Shown here in pieces: positions 1 to 9,282 of a stretch of DNA of 64,000 nt. The notes under the pieces were generated by a model. That model was not told where the DNA came from and made no database searches. It worked only from the letters and a program-made list of their open reading frames with translations. Every line of letters begins with the position of its first letter. Within the stretch, counting starts at the first letter, position 1. The stretch covers positions 1,178,001 through 1,242,000 of the forward strand of contig NZ_FOLQ01000001.1 of the NCBI RefSeq assembly GCF_900112365.1, in the 5' to 3' direction. The DNA is from Spirosoma endophyticum (GTDB lineage: Bacteria; Bacteroidota; Bacteroidia; Cytophagales; Spirosomataceae). The translations under genes and the position numbers were made by a program.

Positions 1-2
1 TT

Positions 3-1274
3 ATTCGAAGCAAAATTGCGGGCAGCCGACCCGAGGTTATCGCGGTTGAGCAACATGAAACCTCTTCCATCACAACGTCGGCATCTTTTGACGCTATGGT
101 CCAGCTGGCCGCTTCCAGGAATGTAGGCGACCGAATACAGGCGGCCAGGGAACTGGGTGGATCGGGCCGCTACTACGCGTATATTCACTTGCTGAACCTG
201 TTGCAGGAAGACGAACACCCGGATGTCAAGAAAGCGGCCCTGCTGGCCGCTGGCGTCCTGGGGAAACCGGAACTCTGGCCATCCCTGCTTGAGTTTCTGG
301 CTCAGGACCGTTATCATAACACAGCCAAAGCGGCCCTGATACGGGTTGGCGAACCGATTATTCCAGCCCTGACCCGTTTTTTCAATCAAAGTGGCCAACT
401 AACTAAAAATCAGGTATGTGTAGCCAACGTAGTAAGTGAGATTGGCGGCCCGGTTGCCCTGCGTTTTTTGAGACCCAGAATCAATTATCCCGTTCAGGTT
501 GTTCGCGATGCCATTTTTGACGGTCTGAAACGCCTGCATCACCGGGTAACGAGCACCGAACGGCCAACGGTTATGCTGCAACTGGATGAACAGATTGCGC
601 TACTGGTCTGGCTGGCTGCGTCGCGGCTGGACCTGACCCCAGCCTACGACAGGGAGTCGCCCATTTTGCAAGCGCTTAACCATGAAAAGGAGGTTATCGT
701 CCCTAAAGTATTTACGTTACTCATTATCCTTTACGGTAACACGGATTATGAAGTCATTGGCGAGTTGATTACGCACAAAAACAGTGATATGACGGGCTAT
801 CTTATCGAATTGCTTAATACGGCCTTGCCTGCTGAGGTGAAAGATCGGATATTGCCACTTTTTGCCGAAATGCCCCTGAGTGAAAAGTTACGTCGCTGTT
901 CGGTGAACTATCCCCAGCAGCAATTGTCGGTCGAGGAGCGATTGCATGACATCATCAATAAAGATTTCAACAACGTATCGGCTGAATTGAAAGCCGTGGC
1001 GGTTCACGCATTGCTGGACTGGCACGCAACCGATCCAACTGCTATTTTGGTGGCCAATGTGGCTTCGTCAAACGAGCTTCTGGCCGAAACCGCCTTTTAC
1101 GTATTGCATACATTGAATCCCACCCGATTTGAGGAGTTACGTCGTGTCGTGGCGATCCAGCCCGATTCCATGCAGTACCAACTGGCCAATCGAATTGCGG
1201 CAGGGATGGCAGACGAAGACTTATTACTCCGTCAGAGAAAATTACTTTTGACTGATTCACAGCAAATTATATAA
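3..1274 (+). CDS. HEAT-repeat protein, 3' part (5' end outside window)
   Basis: The frame is open from the left edge of the window, so this is the C-terminal part of a longer protein. An ATG at 96 exists, but the reading frame continues upstream without a stop. The visible ~423 residues are made of helical HEAT-like repeats, clearest in the first 120 residues after that ATG (motifs such as DEHPDVKKAALLAAGVLG). HEAT arrays are protein-binding scaffolds. In some Bacteroidota such arrays are fused behind nucleotide-transporter or other membrane domains, but nothing visible here decides that. The stop lies 16 bp before the sensor kinase at 1291, which suggests one operon. Confidence 0.75.
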   Translation: MRSKIAGSRPEVIAVEQHETSSITTSASFDAMVQLAASRNVGDRIQAARELGGSGRYYAYIHLLNLLQEDEHPDVKKAALLAAGVLGKPELWPSLLEFLAQDRYHNTAKAALIRVGEPIIPALTRFFNQSGQLTKNQVCVANVVSEIGGPVALRFLRPRINYPVQVVRDAIFDGLKRLHHRVTSTERPTVMLQLDEQIALLVWLAASRLDLTPAYDRESPILQALNHEKEVIVPKVFTLLIILYGNTDYEVIGELITHKNSDMTGYLIELLNTALPAEVKDRILPLFAEMPLSEKLRRCSVNYPQQQLSVEERLHDIINKDFNNVSAELKAVAVHALLDWHATDPTAILVANVASSNELLAETAFYVLHTLNPTRFEELRRVVAIQPDSMQYQLANRIAAGMADEDLLLRQRKLLLTDSQQII

Positions 1275-1276
1275 TT

Positions 1277-1281
1277 AGGAG
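1277..1281 (+). promoter_or_regulatory. Shine-Dalgarno sequence of the propeller kinase
   Basis: AGGAG lies 9 bases before the ATG at 1291, directly after the stop of the HEAT-repeat gene. Strong Shine-Dalgarno sequences are rare in this window, so it supports this start and efficient re-initiation within the operon. Confidence 0.6.
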
Positions 1282-1290
1282 TTCATATTT

Positions 1291-4200
1291 ATGTCGTTTT
1301 GGCGCGTCATTTCCTGCTGTATGCTACTCTGCCTGTTCGGCAGCTCGCTAGCGTATGCCCAGACTGACGAGCTTTCAGCTAGTGTTGGTACCCCCCCAGC
1401 GAGAGTGTATCTGCCCAAAGACTACGATGCGAACAGTCAGAATTTCGCCTTCACGCAGGATCGTCGGGGCGTTTTATACGTTGCCAATTTTGCCGGCGTT
1501 TTGGAGTATGACGGGACAAACTGGCGAACGATTTCTACCCGGAACACCACCAAAGTATCGGCGTTACTAACGGCCCGGGATGGGACGGTTTATGTAGGCG
1601 GCAACGGCGAATTTGGGTTTCTGCGGGCCGATAGTACGGGTAAACTCGAATTTTCCAGTTTAAACCAACGAATCAAAACTCGCTTTACGGAAATCCTCGC
1701 CATTCTGGAAACAAAGGAAGGAATCCACTTCATAAGTCGAAAAACGGTTTTTCTTTGGAATGGTAAGAACATAGTGGAATGGCCCTCCACCTCGGATATT
1801 ATGTCAGCCTTCGGTGCCAATCAGGTGATTTATGTATTTCTACGTCAGCAGGGATTGAGCCGCTTTAAGGATGGCAAATTCAGCTCCGTAGGACGTAGCA
1901 GTGGCCTCCCTACGATCTATGACATGCCTGCCATGCTGCCGCTGGGCAGCGATAAACAACTGCTGGTCACCAGCAACCAGGGGCTGTTTCAATTGACAGG
2001 CAACACGATCAGTGAGTTCCCGGCATCAGTCAATACGTATCTGGCCAAAAGTCAGGCGACAACCGGCGCGGTGCTGAGTGATGGCTCGTTAGCCATTGGT
2101 ACGGTACGGGGTGGCCTCGTTATTTTATCCCCCACGGGTCAGCTCAAACAATTAATTACGGGCGTCAGCGGATTGAATGATCAGTTAATTAATGGCATGT
2201 TTACCGGCCGCGACGGGAATCTGTGGCTGGCGTTGAACAACGGCCTTGCCCAGGTAGAAATACCATCGCCCATTACGCTTTTCCACGAAGCGACCCGGCT
2301 CGCCGGTGAAATCCTGGATATCCGGCGTGTCAATGGCATCGTTTACCTCGCGACGATCAACGGGCTGTTTCGAATCGACAACACGGCTATTCATCCGGTC
2401 GCGGGCCTGAATGTCAGCTGCTTCTCTTTAACCGAGCGTGGGGGTTCTTTATTTATAGCCACCAGCAAAGGCGTTTATCAGCTAACAAACAACGTAGCAA
2501 GAGCTATTACCGATAGTTATGCCCTCTGCATTACGGCCTCAGCAATAAACCCGTCACGGCTTTACGTCGGTACGGAAAGTGGGTTGGGAATGCTAACATC
2601 GGGAACGTATCAATCGATTCCGGGCCTGAACGAGCGCATTTTTGGTATACTGGAAGAGGCCAACGGAACAGTCTGGATGGAAACATCTACGGATGGCCTT
2701 TATACCTTCCAGCCTAAAACAAACCAGATCACCCATTATACCACCCAACAGGGTCTGCCAACGCTGCTCTATAACCGGATTGCCCGAACCAGCCAGGGGC
2801 TGCTTGTCTGTAATGAGAAAGGAATTTACCGATTCAATCCGCAACAGAATCGCTTCGCCCTTTACAACCCATTCGGGAGCAAGACACCGGCCACCCACTA
2901 CTGGCTTGACAATCTATTCGAAGACGCTCACGGCGATATATGGACTGTTAGCGGGGATAAAAAAGGCGTTACGCTTTACAAAAAAAGTGGAACAACCTTT
3001 ACGCCGATCGTAACACCCTTTCTGCCCCTCCTGAGTTCCCCCGTGAACGTAGTTTACCCGGATCAGCAAAGTCTGGTCTGGTTTGGTCGGCGGGATGGCA
3101 TCGTACGGTATGATGCGAAGATAAACAAGTCCTACAAGCTCCCGTTTCAGGCGCTGATTCGTAAAATTCAGGCGAAAGACGAAAAGGTGCTGTTTAATGG
3201 CTATCTCTCAAAAGCCGAACAGGCCGATACGTCCACGACGGCTCGGACCCAGATGGACTACCAGAATAACGACATCAGTTTTGAATTTTCAGCCGCCAGC
3301 TTTGCCGTTACCAATGCGCTCTCGTTTCAATATATGCTGGAAAATTACGACCAGAGCTGGTCGGAATGGACTACTGAAAACCGGAAAGAATACACCAACC
3401 TGCCGCATAATACGTATCGGTTCCGCGTAAGAGCCCGAAATATTTACGGTACCATCAGCGAAGAAGCCGCTTACTCCTTTCGGATTTTGCCACCCTGGTA
3501 CGAACGCTGGTGGGTCATAAGCCTGTTTGTGCTGGTTGCCGGACTGATCATTTACGGATTGATCCGCTGGCGGTTGCTCATTTTGGTTAAAGAAAAAGAG
3601 GCCCTGGAGAACCTGATTCAGGAACGGACGGAGGAAGTAGTTGTGCAGAAAGTAGAGATGGAGAAGCAGTCGGAGGAATTGGCGGTCAAGAATGATCAAT
3701 TGAAAAAAATTGACCTAATCGTTCAGTCAATCAACGCTGAAATCGATTTCGCGAACTTGTTCCAGACCGTTGTCACCAAGTTCTCGGTCATTCGAAACAT
3801 GGATAGCGCCAGCTTTCTTCTCTTCGATAAACCCAGCAAATCATTCAAGTTCAAAGCACTACGTGGCAATATGGACCTGAAACACGTCGAGTCGGTCCAA
3901 TTGACCCAGGAGGAGGCCGAAAGCCGTTTTCTGACCAACAGCGTAGAGGTTTACAAGGATATTTATCTCAAAAACGACGTAGTCTACAAACCGCTCAACA
4001 GTCCGATTGATGATTTGATTACGCCCCGGTCGCTGATTACGATCGTCATCGAGACTGACAACCACATTGAAGGATTTATTACCCTCGAAAACACGAATCG
4101 AGTCAATGCGTTTGATCAGCGGGATATCAGCATGATCTGTAATCTGAAGGAACATCTGATTGCCGCCTTTATTAAAACCCGGCTGCTGGAAGACCTGGAA

Positions 4201-5022
4201 ACGACGCTGAATGATCTTAAAAATACACAGGACGAATTGATCCGTCAGGAGCGTCTGGCGTCGGTCGGGCAGCTAACAAAGGGCATCGTGGATCGGATTT
4301 TGAATCCGCTCAATTACGTCAATAATTTTTCTCAGACGTCCGATGATTTAATCAATGAGCTCATCGATGTCATTGAAAGTCAGAAGGATGACATAAAACC
4401 CCAAACTCTACAGGAAGTCTCGGAAGAACTGGCCGTGCTGAAAGTCAATCTGTCCAAAATTCAGGAGCATAGTAACAGCACCACCCGCATTCTGAAAGAC
4501 ATGCAGAAATTGTTGAAAGAAAAATCGAGGGTTTTTCTGGAGACCGACGTCAACAATTTCATTGAAAACAAAGCCAAAACTGCTTTGCAGAACGCAAAAA
4601 TTGAGTATAAAGATTTTTCTGTAAATCTGGTCATGGATCTGGAAAGCAAATCCATACGTGCCAAGCTGCTGCCCTATGAGTTTGGGCAGGTGATCGAAAA
4701 TATTGTCAGTAATTCCTTTTATACCTTATACGAAAAAAATAAATCGACCAAAGACTTTGTACCGGAATTCAGAATTGACACCACAGCCTCAAACGGTCAT
4801 GTCGAAATCGTATTCCGGGACAACGGCAAAGGCATCCCTCAACGTGAAATCACTAAATTATTTAGTCCATTTTTCACTACTAAACCCACGTCGAAAGGTA
4901 CTGGATTGGGGCTGTTTATGGCAAGGGATATTATTGAAACGCATAAAGGAAAAATTGAAATTCATTCACAGGAGGGTGAATTTACAGAGATTATGATGAC
5001 TTTGCCTACTATAGCCAATTAG
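1291..5022 (+). CDS. Propeller/Y_Y_Y sensor with histidine-kinase-like C-terminus lacking the H-box histidine
   Basis: The 1243-residue protein begins with a signal peptide (about 1-23). A two-component-regulator beta-propeller follows to about residue 640, then a Y_Y_Y domain (about 663-735), one membrane helix (about 741-762), a coiled coil and a GAF-like region (about 815-965). The C-terminal ATPase domain is intact: N box near NIVSNSF, G1 DNGKGIP, F box FSPFFTTKP and G2 GTGLGL. The dimerisation helix reads LASVGQLTKGIVDRILNPL. Relatives have AHE where this protein has VDR, so Asp1001 replaces the phospho-accepting His. ATP binding looks possible but autophosphorylation at the usual site does not. 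The next gene, 36 bp downstream, encodes a canonical soluble kinase, so this protein may be the sensing partner of a heteromer (inference). Confidence 0.9.
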   Translation: MSFWRVISCCMLLCLFGSSLAYAQTDELSASVGTPPARVYLPKDYDANSQNFAFTQDRRGVLYVANFAGVLEYDGTNWRTISTRNTTKVSALLTARDGTVYVGGNGEFGFLRADSTGKLEFSSLNQRIKTRFTEILAILETKEGIHFISRKTVFLWNGKNIVEWPSTSDIMSAFGANQVIYVFLRQQGLSRFKDGKFSSVGRSSGLPTIYDMPAMLPLGSDKQLLVTSNQGLFQLTGNTISEFPASVNTYLAKSQATTGAVLSDGSLAIGTVRGGLVILSPTGQLKQLITGVSGLNDQLINGMFTGRDGNLWLALNNGLAQVEIPSPITLFHEATRLAGEILDIRRVNGIVYLATINGLFRIDNTAIHPVAGLNVSCFSLTERGGSLFIATSKGVYQLTNNVARAITDSYALCITASAINPSRLYVGTESGLGMLTSGTYQSIPGLNERIFGILEEANGTVWMETSTDGLYTFQPKTNQITHYTTQQGLPTLLYNRIARTSQGLLVCNEKGIYRFNPQQNRFALYNPFGSKTPATHYWLDNLFEDAHGDIWTVSGDKKGVTLYKKSGTTFTPIVTPFLPLLSSPVNVVYPDQQSLVWFGRRDGIVRYDAKINKSYKLPFQALIRKIQAKDEKVLFNGYLSKAEQADTSTTARTQMDYQNNDISFEFSAASFAVTNALSFQYMLENYDQSWSEWTTENRKEYTNLPHNTYRFRVRARNIYGTISEEAAYSFRILPPWYERWWVISLFVLVAGLIIYGLIRWRLLILVKEKEALENLIQERTEEVVVQKVEMEKQSEELAVKNDQLKKIDLIVQSINAEIDFANLFQTVVTKFSVIRNMDSASFLLFDKPSKSFKFKALRGNMDLKHVESVQLTQEEAESRFLTNSVEVYKDIYLKNDVVYKPLNSPIDDLITPRSLITIVIETDNHIEGFITLENTNRVNAFDQRDISMICNLKEHLIAAFIKTRLLEDLETTLNDLKNTQDELIRQERLASVGQLTKGIVDRILNPLNYVNNFSQTSDDLINELIDVIESQKDDIKPQTLQEVSEELAVLKVNLSKIQEHSNSTTRILKDMQKLLKEKSRVFLETDVNNFIENKAKTALQNAKIEYKDFSVNLVMDLESKSIRAKLLPYEFGQVIENIVSNSFYTLYEKNKSTKDFVPEFRIDTTASNGHVEIVFRDNGKGIPQREITKLFSPFFTTKPTSKGTGLGLFMARDIIETHKGKIEIHSQEGEFTEIMMTLPTIAN

Positions 5023-5058
5023 CTTACAGACCCGTTCAATCTTTTTAACAATTGCTTT

Positions 5059-5928
5059 ATGAAATCGCCAAAAGGGGTAGCAGAACCCGACCATCTGAAC
5101 GAGTCGCCCTCGGTAACCGACGCTGAGCTGATGGCGCTCCGCGAACGGGTGGCGCAACTGGATCGGTTAGCGGCAATTGGCCAGCTCACAGCGGGTATTT
5201 TGCACGAAATAAAAAATCCACTCACGTTTATTACCAACTACGCGCGGTTGTCGGTCGATCTTGTCGGCGAGATGGAAAGCATTACGGTGAAGCTACAGGC
5301 TCAGTTCGATCCTGAAGAGTTGCTCGAAGTGCTGGACATGTTGAAAGGGAACGTATCACGCATTCGGGAGAATGGGGCGCGGGCCGAGCGAATCATTAAG
5401 GGAATGCTCGCTCAGATTCGCTCCTCCGAATCGGTGCTATTCGAGCAGACGGATCTGAACATATTGATTGAGGAGTTTTCGAAACTCGCCTATCAGGGTA
5501 TGCGGGCGGGTGATAATCAGTTCAATGTCTCACTGACGTTTCAACTGGACCCATCCATTGGCAGCATTAACATTGCGCCCTATGAATTCAATCGGGTTAT
5601 TCTGAATCTGGTTCTGAACGCCTGTTATGCCGTAAACGAGCGCCGTAAAACGCAGCCAGACACGTATAAGCCAACCATTTTGATATCGTCGCACAAAGAA
5701 GCGGACGCCATCGAGATTAAAATTCGCGATAATGGCGACGGCATTTCAGAGGAGGTCAAGAAAAAACTATTTATGCCTTTTTTCACCACTAAACCGGTTG
5801 GTGTCGGTACCGGACTAGGGCTTTCGCTCAGTCATGACATCATTAATGGCTTGCACAAAGGACAACTAAACGTTGATTCTGAACCCGGCATTTTCACCGA
5901 ATTCAGCATTCGACTACCACTCGATTAA
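5059..5928 (+). CDS. Soluble sensor histidine kinase (HisKA-HATPase)
   Basis: The 289-residue protein has no signal peptide, membrane helix or sensor domain. A short N-terminal coiled coil leads into a canonical H box, LAAIGQLTAGILHEIKNPL, with His49 as the expected phospho-acceptor. The ATPase domain follows, with N box (NLVLNACYAV), G1 DNGDGIS, F box FMPFFTTKP and G2 GTGLGL. Its kinase core resembles that of the upstream 1243-residue protein, which lacks the histidine. Gene order and co-direction suggest the two act together and pass phosphate to the receiver protein encoded next. The partner assignment is inference. Confidence 0.9.
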   Translation: MKSPKGVAEPDHLNESPSVTDAELMALRERVAQLDRLAAIGQLTAGILHEIKNPLTFITNYARLSVDLVGEMESITVKLQAQFDPEELLEVLDMLKGNVSRIRENGARAERIIKGMLAQIRSSESVLFEQTDLNILIEEFSKLAYQGMRAGDNQFNVSLTFQLDPSIGSINIAPYEFNRVILNLVLNACYAVNERRKTQPDTYKPTILISSHKEADAIEIKIRDNGDGISEEVKKKLFMPFFTTKPVGVGTGLGLSLSHDIINGLHKGQLNVDSEPGIFTEFSIRLPLD

Positions 5929-5989
5929 TCGCTATTTTAACCATATAAAACAGAAAAAACAGCATCTACAATTTTAAATTACTCAAACA

Positions 5990-7162
5990 ATGTCCTTCAA
6001 AATTTTAAGTATAGATGACGAGTCAGACATGGAAATGCTGATTACGCAACAGTTCAGACGGCAGATTCGGAATAAAGATTTCGAGTTCATTTTTGCCAAT
6101 AATGGCGCAGAAGCTCTCGAAAAGCTGGATGAAATTAAGGACATCGGCTTAATCCTGTCCGACATTAACATGCCCGAGATGGACGGCCTGACGTTTCTGA
6201 GTAAGTTGAACGAAATGAATAACCCGTACCTGAAAGCGATCATGGTTTCGGCCTATAATGATATGGACAACATCCGGACGGCCATGAACCGCGGAGCATT
6301 TGATTTCGTCACTAAACCCATCAACTTCAGTGATCTGGAAATTACGATCAACAAAACGATTGCGCACATTGAGATGATGATGCGCTCGCAGCGGGAGCAC
6401 GACCAGTTGATCGCCATCCAGAACGACCTCAACATTGCCCAGGATATCCAGCAGGCTATGCTGCCCAAAACGAATCCACCGTTTCCCGACCGGACGGATT
6501 TTGATCTGCACGCGTTCCTCAAAGCCGCCAAAATGGTGGGGGGCGATCTGTACGATTACTTCCTGATGGATGAAAACCGACTGTTTTTCATCATCGGCGA
6601 CGTATCCGACAAAGGGGTTCCGGCTTCGTTGTTTATGGCCATCACAAAAACCATATTCAAGAGCCACTTTTCCAACAAAAACTGCGGTGCCATTCACGAG
6701 GAGGTCTACCGGATCAACTCGTTCCTGAGTGCCGATAACCAGTCGATGATGTTCGTAACGGCTTTCATTGGTATCCTGGATCTGACAACGGGCATTGTGG
6801 AATACATTGATGCGGGTCACGAACCTCCGCTGATTCTCCGTCAGGACAAGACGGTTGAAGTGCTGAAAAAGAAAGGCGGTCTGGCGTTGTGCATTGATGG
6901 CGAGTACGAATACGTTTCCGCTACGTTCACGCTCCAGCCGGGCGATACGCTCTTTACGTATACCGACGGTGTGCCCGATGCCAATAACCTGGCTGGCGAA
7001 CGCTTTGGCATGGAACGTATCAAGAAAATACTCCTCGAAGAGACATTTGCGGCTAAGCCTCAGCACGTTAATGAGACGATGCTTCAGCACCTTCAGGAGT
7101 TTATCGGTGAAAATGCTCAGTTCGACGATATTACGGCGCTCACGTTGCATTATGCGGGTTAA
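5990..7162 (+). CDS. Response regulator with SpoIIE/PP2C-type serine phosphatase output
   Basis: Residues 1-120 form a receiver domain with acidic pocket Asp9/Asp10, phospho-acceptor Asp58 (ILSDINMPEMDG), Ser87 and Lys109. A linker helix leads to an RsbU/SpoIIE-like PP2C phosphatase from about residue 150, with metal-binding motifs VGGDLYDYF, GDVSDKGVPASL, YTDGVPDANN and FDDIT. Such proteins dephosphorylate anti-anti-sigma (STAS) proteins in partner-switching pathways. No STAS or anti-sigma gene is visible nearby. It lies 61 bp after the soluble kinase, its likely phosphate donor. Confidence 0.92.
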   Translation: MSFKILSIDDESDMEMLITQQFRRQIRNKDFEFIFANNGAEALEKLDEIKDIGLILSDINMPEMDGLTFLSKLNEMNNPYLKAIMVSAYNDMDNIRTAMNRGAFDFVTKPINFSDLEITINKTIAHIEMMMRSQREHDQLIAIQNDLNIAQDIQQAMLPKTNPPFPDRTDFDLHAFLKAAKMVGGDLYDYFLMDENRLFFIIGDVSDKGVPASLFMAITKTIFKSHFSNKNCGAIHEEVYRINSFLSADNQSMMFVTAFIGILDLTTGIVEYIDAGHEPPLILRQDKTVEVLKKKGGLALCIDGEYEYVSATFTLQPGDTLFTYTDGVPDANNLAGERFGMERIKKILLEETFAAKPQHVNETMLQHLQEFIGENAQFDDITALTLHYAG

Positions 7163-7198
7163 TGGTAGATTCTTCCTCTTTTTAAGCGTACCAGACGT

Positions 7199-8209
7199 AT
7201 GGATACAGCTAACCACTTTCCGTTCCGTAGCACAGCGACGTTCGCCTGGCGTTCTGTCCTCTTTTTTGTCCTTTATTCATTAACGATCTGTGCCCTCTAT
7301 GCCTGGGCTGGCTGGACATTTCTGGCTATGCCTTTTGTGCCCATTGCTGCCATTGGAACGGCCGTGGCCTTTTACATCGGGTTTAAAAACAACTCGTCGG
7401 CTAAACGGCTTTGGGAAAGTCGGCGAGTTTGGGGCGAGTTGGTTAATGCCAGCCGATCGTGGGGCGTAATGGTTATGGACTACGTGGGCAATATGGATGC
7501 CCCACTGTGCTGTTCAGCCGACGAACTGTTCCGGACCCAGCAGATGCTTATTTACCGGCATGTGGCCTACCTGAATGCAGTACGTATCCAGGTAGGCGGG
7601 CGTCACAACTGTTTTGATCCCTCAGACAGCGCCGAAGATCTGCGGGGGTTCCAGTCTCAGATGGATAAGGAACTGAGTATGTTCCTGCACGACGATGAAG
7701 TGGAGTATTTCATGGCCCGGCAAAATCCAGCGGCCCAGATTATCAGGCGGCAGTCGGCTCAATTGCGTGAGCTTCGGATGGCGGGATTGATTACCGAGTT
7801 CTACCATTCGGATATGGAGCACATTCTAAGCGATTTATACGCGCAGCAGGGAGCCGCCGAGCGGCTGAAAGCACTCCCTTTTTTGCGTCAGTATGCGTTC
7901 AACAGTTATTTGTTTGTTTGTTTATTCATCAGCATACTTCCGTTCGGTCTGTTAACCGAAATGGCGAAATTAAGCAGTTGGCACATCTGGCTGACGGTTC
8001 CCTTTTACACAATTATTGCCTGGGTTTTTTATACGATGGAGCTCGTTAGCGACACCAGCGAAAATCCATTCGAAAACAACATCAGCGACGTACCGATGAA
8101 GGCTATTTGCCGGAGTGTGGAAGTTGATCTGCGAGAGATGCTTGGCGAACCCAGCTTACCCCAGAAGGTGCAGGCGGCTGAGAGCATATTGACGCCTGTA
8201 AAAAAGTGA
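7199..8209 (+). CDS. Bestrophin-family ion channel
   Basis: The 336-residue membrane protein matches the bestrophin/UPF0187 family of pentameric anion (in some bacteria cation) channels. It has two N-terminal membrane helices (about 20-65), then the family's conserved stretch with KNNSSAKRLWESRRVWGELV, a central cytoplasmic helical part and two more hydrophobic segments (about 235-280) before ENPFENNISDVP. It follows the phosphatase gene by 36 bp and closes the operon; a terminator-like hairpin follows. A second bestrophin lies at 38007-38936 with only distant resemblance. The functional link to the signalling genes is unknown. Confidence 0.85.
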   Translation: MDTANHFPFRSTATFAWRSVLFFVLYSLTICALYAWAGWTFLAMPFVPIAAIGTAVAFYIGFKNNSSAKRLWESRRVWGELVNASRSWGVMVMDYVGNMDAPLCCSADELFRTQQMLIYRHVAYLNAVRIQVGGRHNCFDPSDSAEDLRGFQSQMDKELSMFLHDDEVEYFMARQNPAAQIIRRQSAQLRELRMAGLITEFYHSDMEHILSDLYAQQGAAERLKALPFLRQYAFNSYLFVCLFISILPFGLLTEMAKLSSWHIWLTVPFYTIIAWVFYTMELVSDTSENPFENNISDVPMKAICRSVEVDLREMLGEPSLPQKVQAAESILTPVKK

Positions 8210-8238
8210 ACGTCAAGTAAAAACAACGTAGCAGTTAT

Positions 8239-8287
8239 TGAAACTCCCCAATGCAGACTTGACAAATCTGTATTGGGGAGTTTCAAT
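8239..8287 (+). terminator. Hairpin terminator after the signalling operon
   Basis: A ~20-bp stem with one mismatch (left arm 8239-8258, right arm 8268-8287) surrounds a 9-base loop and is followed by a T-rich run. It sits 29 bp after the bestrophin stop and faces the converging lipoprotein gene, so it may work both ways. Confidence 0.75.
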
Positions 8288-8331
8288 TTTCCGTATAGGA
8301 CTTTGTAAATAGATAAAATAGGACTGATCAT

Positions 8332-8700
8332 CTACTGACAACCAGTTCCTGATGCGGCTGTAAGGGTTACGAAAGGGGCCGGATAACAAAGTATGTATTC
8401 TTTTTGGGGGTAGCCACCTTGCCGATATTGAAAGTAAAATATTGAATCTCTTCGCGGTAATCCCGGAACAGTTAGTTTCTTAAAAGCGAGAGTATCTAGA
8501 CTCGCTACAACACAATTCTGTAAGAGTTCGGAGGAATTGCCTTTCCAATCGGTGCCAATGGGTGTACCATCCAGTACTTGAATAACTAGTCCCCCACAAT
8601 AAGTAGAAATATAGCGACCTTTCACACATCGCTGGTCGATTGATTCCGTATCATTACAACCTAACAAGGCAAGCAGGAACAAACTGTCGACTATTCGCAT
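8332..8700 (-). CDS. Small putative lipoprotein, unknown function
   Basis: The 122-residue product has a short hydrophobic leader ending in the lipobox LALLGC, so it is probably lipidated and exported. Five further cysteines are spread through the mature part (CVKG, YCGG, NCVV, LCYP, TGCQ). I do not recognise a domain. It is followed on the same strand side by another small cysteine-containing lipoprotein gene at 8835-9176. Both point leftward, with 134 bp between them. Confidence 0.65.
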   Translation of the reverse strand: MRIVDSLFLLALLGCNDTESIDQRCVKGRYISTYCGGLVIQVLDGTPIGTDWKGNSSELLQNCVVASLDTLAFKKLTVPGLPRRDSIFYFQYRQGGYPQKEYILCYPAPFVTLTAASGTGCQ

Positions 8701-8834
8701 GATACAGTTTTTTACTAGACCTAAATATTACGTCGAGAGCTGGAAGTCTATGTCAAGCTAATGTAATACGATTTTACCCTTAACCGTTTCAACATCCATT
8801 TCACTAGCCTAAATCTTCATACGTACCTCGACGA

Positions 8835-9176
8835 CTACTTTCTGGTATCCTGCCAAATCAGATTTTCCGCTGACCGGCTGGTAAAGAAGTCGTTGCACTT
8901 TCCGTCGCCAGCGCCGGTAAAACCACCATCGGGGAAACAAAGCACATGGCAATTTTCGTCGTATAAGGTGCTGGGTATATCACAACACCGTTGCGGTACA
9001 AAATAAACGATTTGCCCTTTGTACACGTAGCGATAAATCCTGGCCGGAGGATTCCAGACACCCTGATTTTTAATCTGTTGAATCAGATTGGCAACGCAAC
9101 CGGGTATACTTTTGGGGATGTCATTGCCTGTACAGCCCAGGGCGAATAAACCCGTAAAGACAATGAATTTGAGCAT
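8835..9176 (-). CDS. Small cysteine-rich lipoprotein (possibly DUF6970)
   Basis: The 113-residue protein has a signal peptide ending in LFALGC. The mature part carries the pattern YVYKGQIVYFVPQRCCD followed by LYDENCHVLCFPDGGFTGAGDGKC. This resembles a family of small Bacteroidota lipoproteins with a conserved CPDGG..G.GDGKC stretch; DUF6970 is my best guess from memory. No enzymatic role can be assigned. The conserved cysteines and Gly/Asp pattern suggest a disulfide-bonded or metal-binding fold outside the inner membrane (inference). Confidence 0.65.
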   Translation of the reverse strand: MLKFIVFTGLFALGCTGNDIPKSIPGCVANLIQQIKNQGVWNPPARIYRYVYKGQIVYFVPQRCCDIPSTLYDENCHVLCFPDGGFTGAGDGKCNDFFTSRSAENLIWQDTRK

Positions 9177-9282
9177 GGCTTCCAGATAAAAACAGTTCGG
9201 ATCTCCTTCAAGACTATTTCTTATCTGCTAGACTCGTTTTGCTCCCCAATCGTTGGAAGTAGTGATTGCTGGTATTCACATT

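Noticed and set aside
6149..7216. Long open frame of 355 codons on the minus strand
   Set aside because: It lies wholly opposite the receiver-SpoIIE phosphatase gene, whose motifs are intact. The predicted product has no recognisable domain and an His/Arg-rich composition typical of antisense frames.
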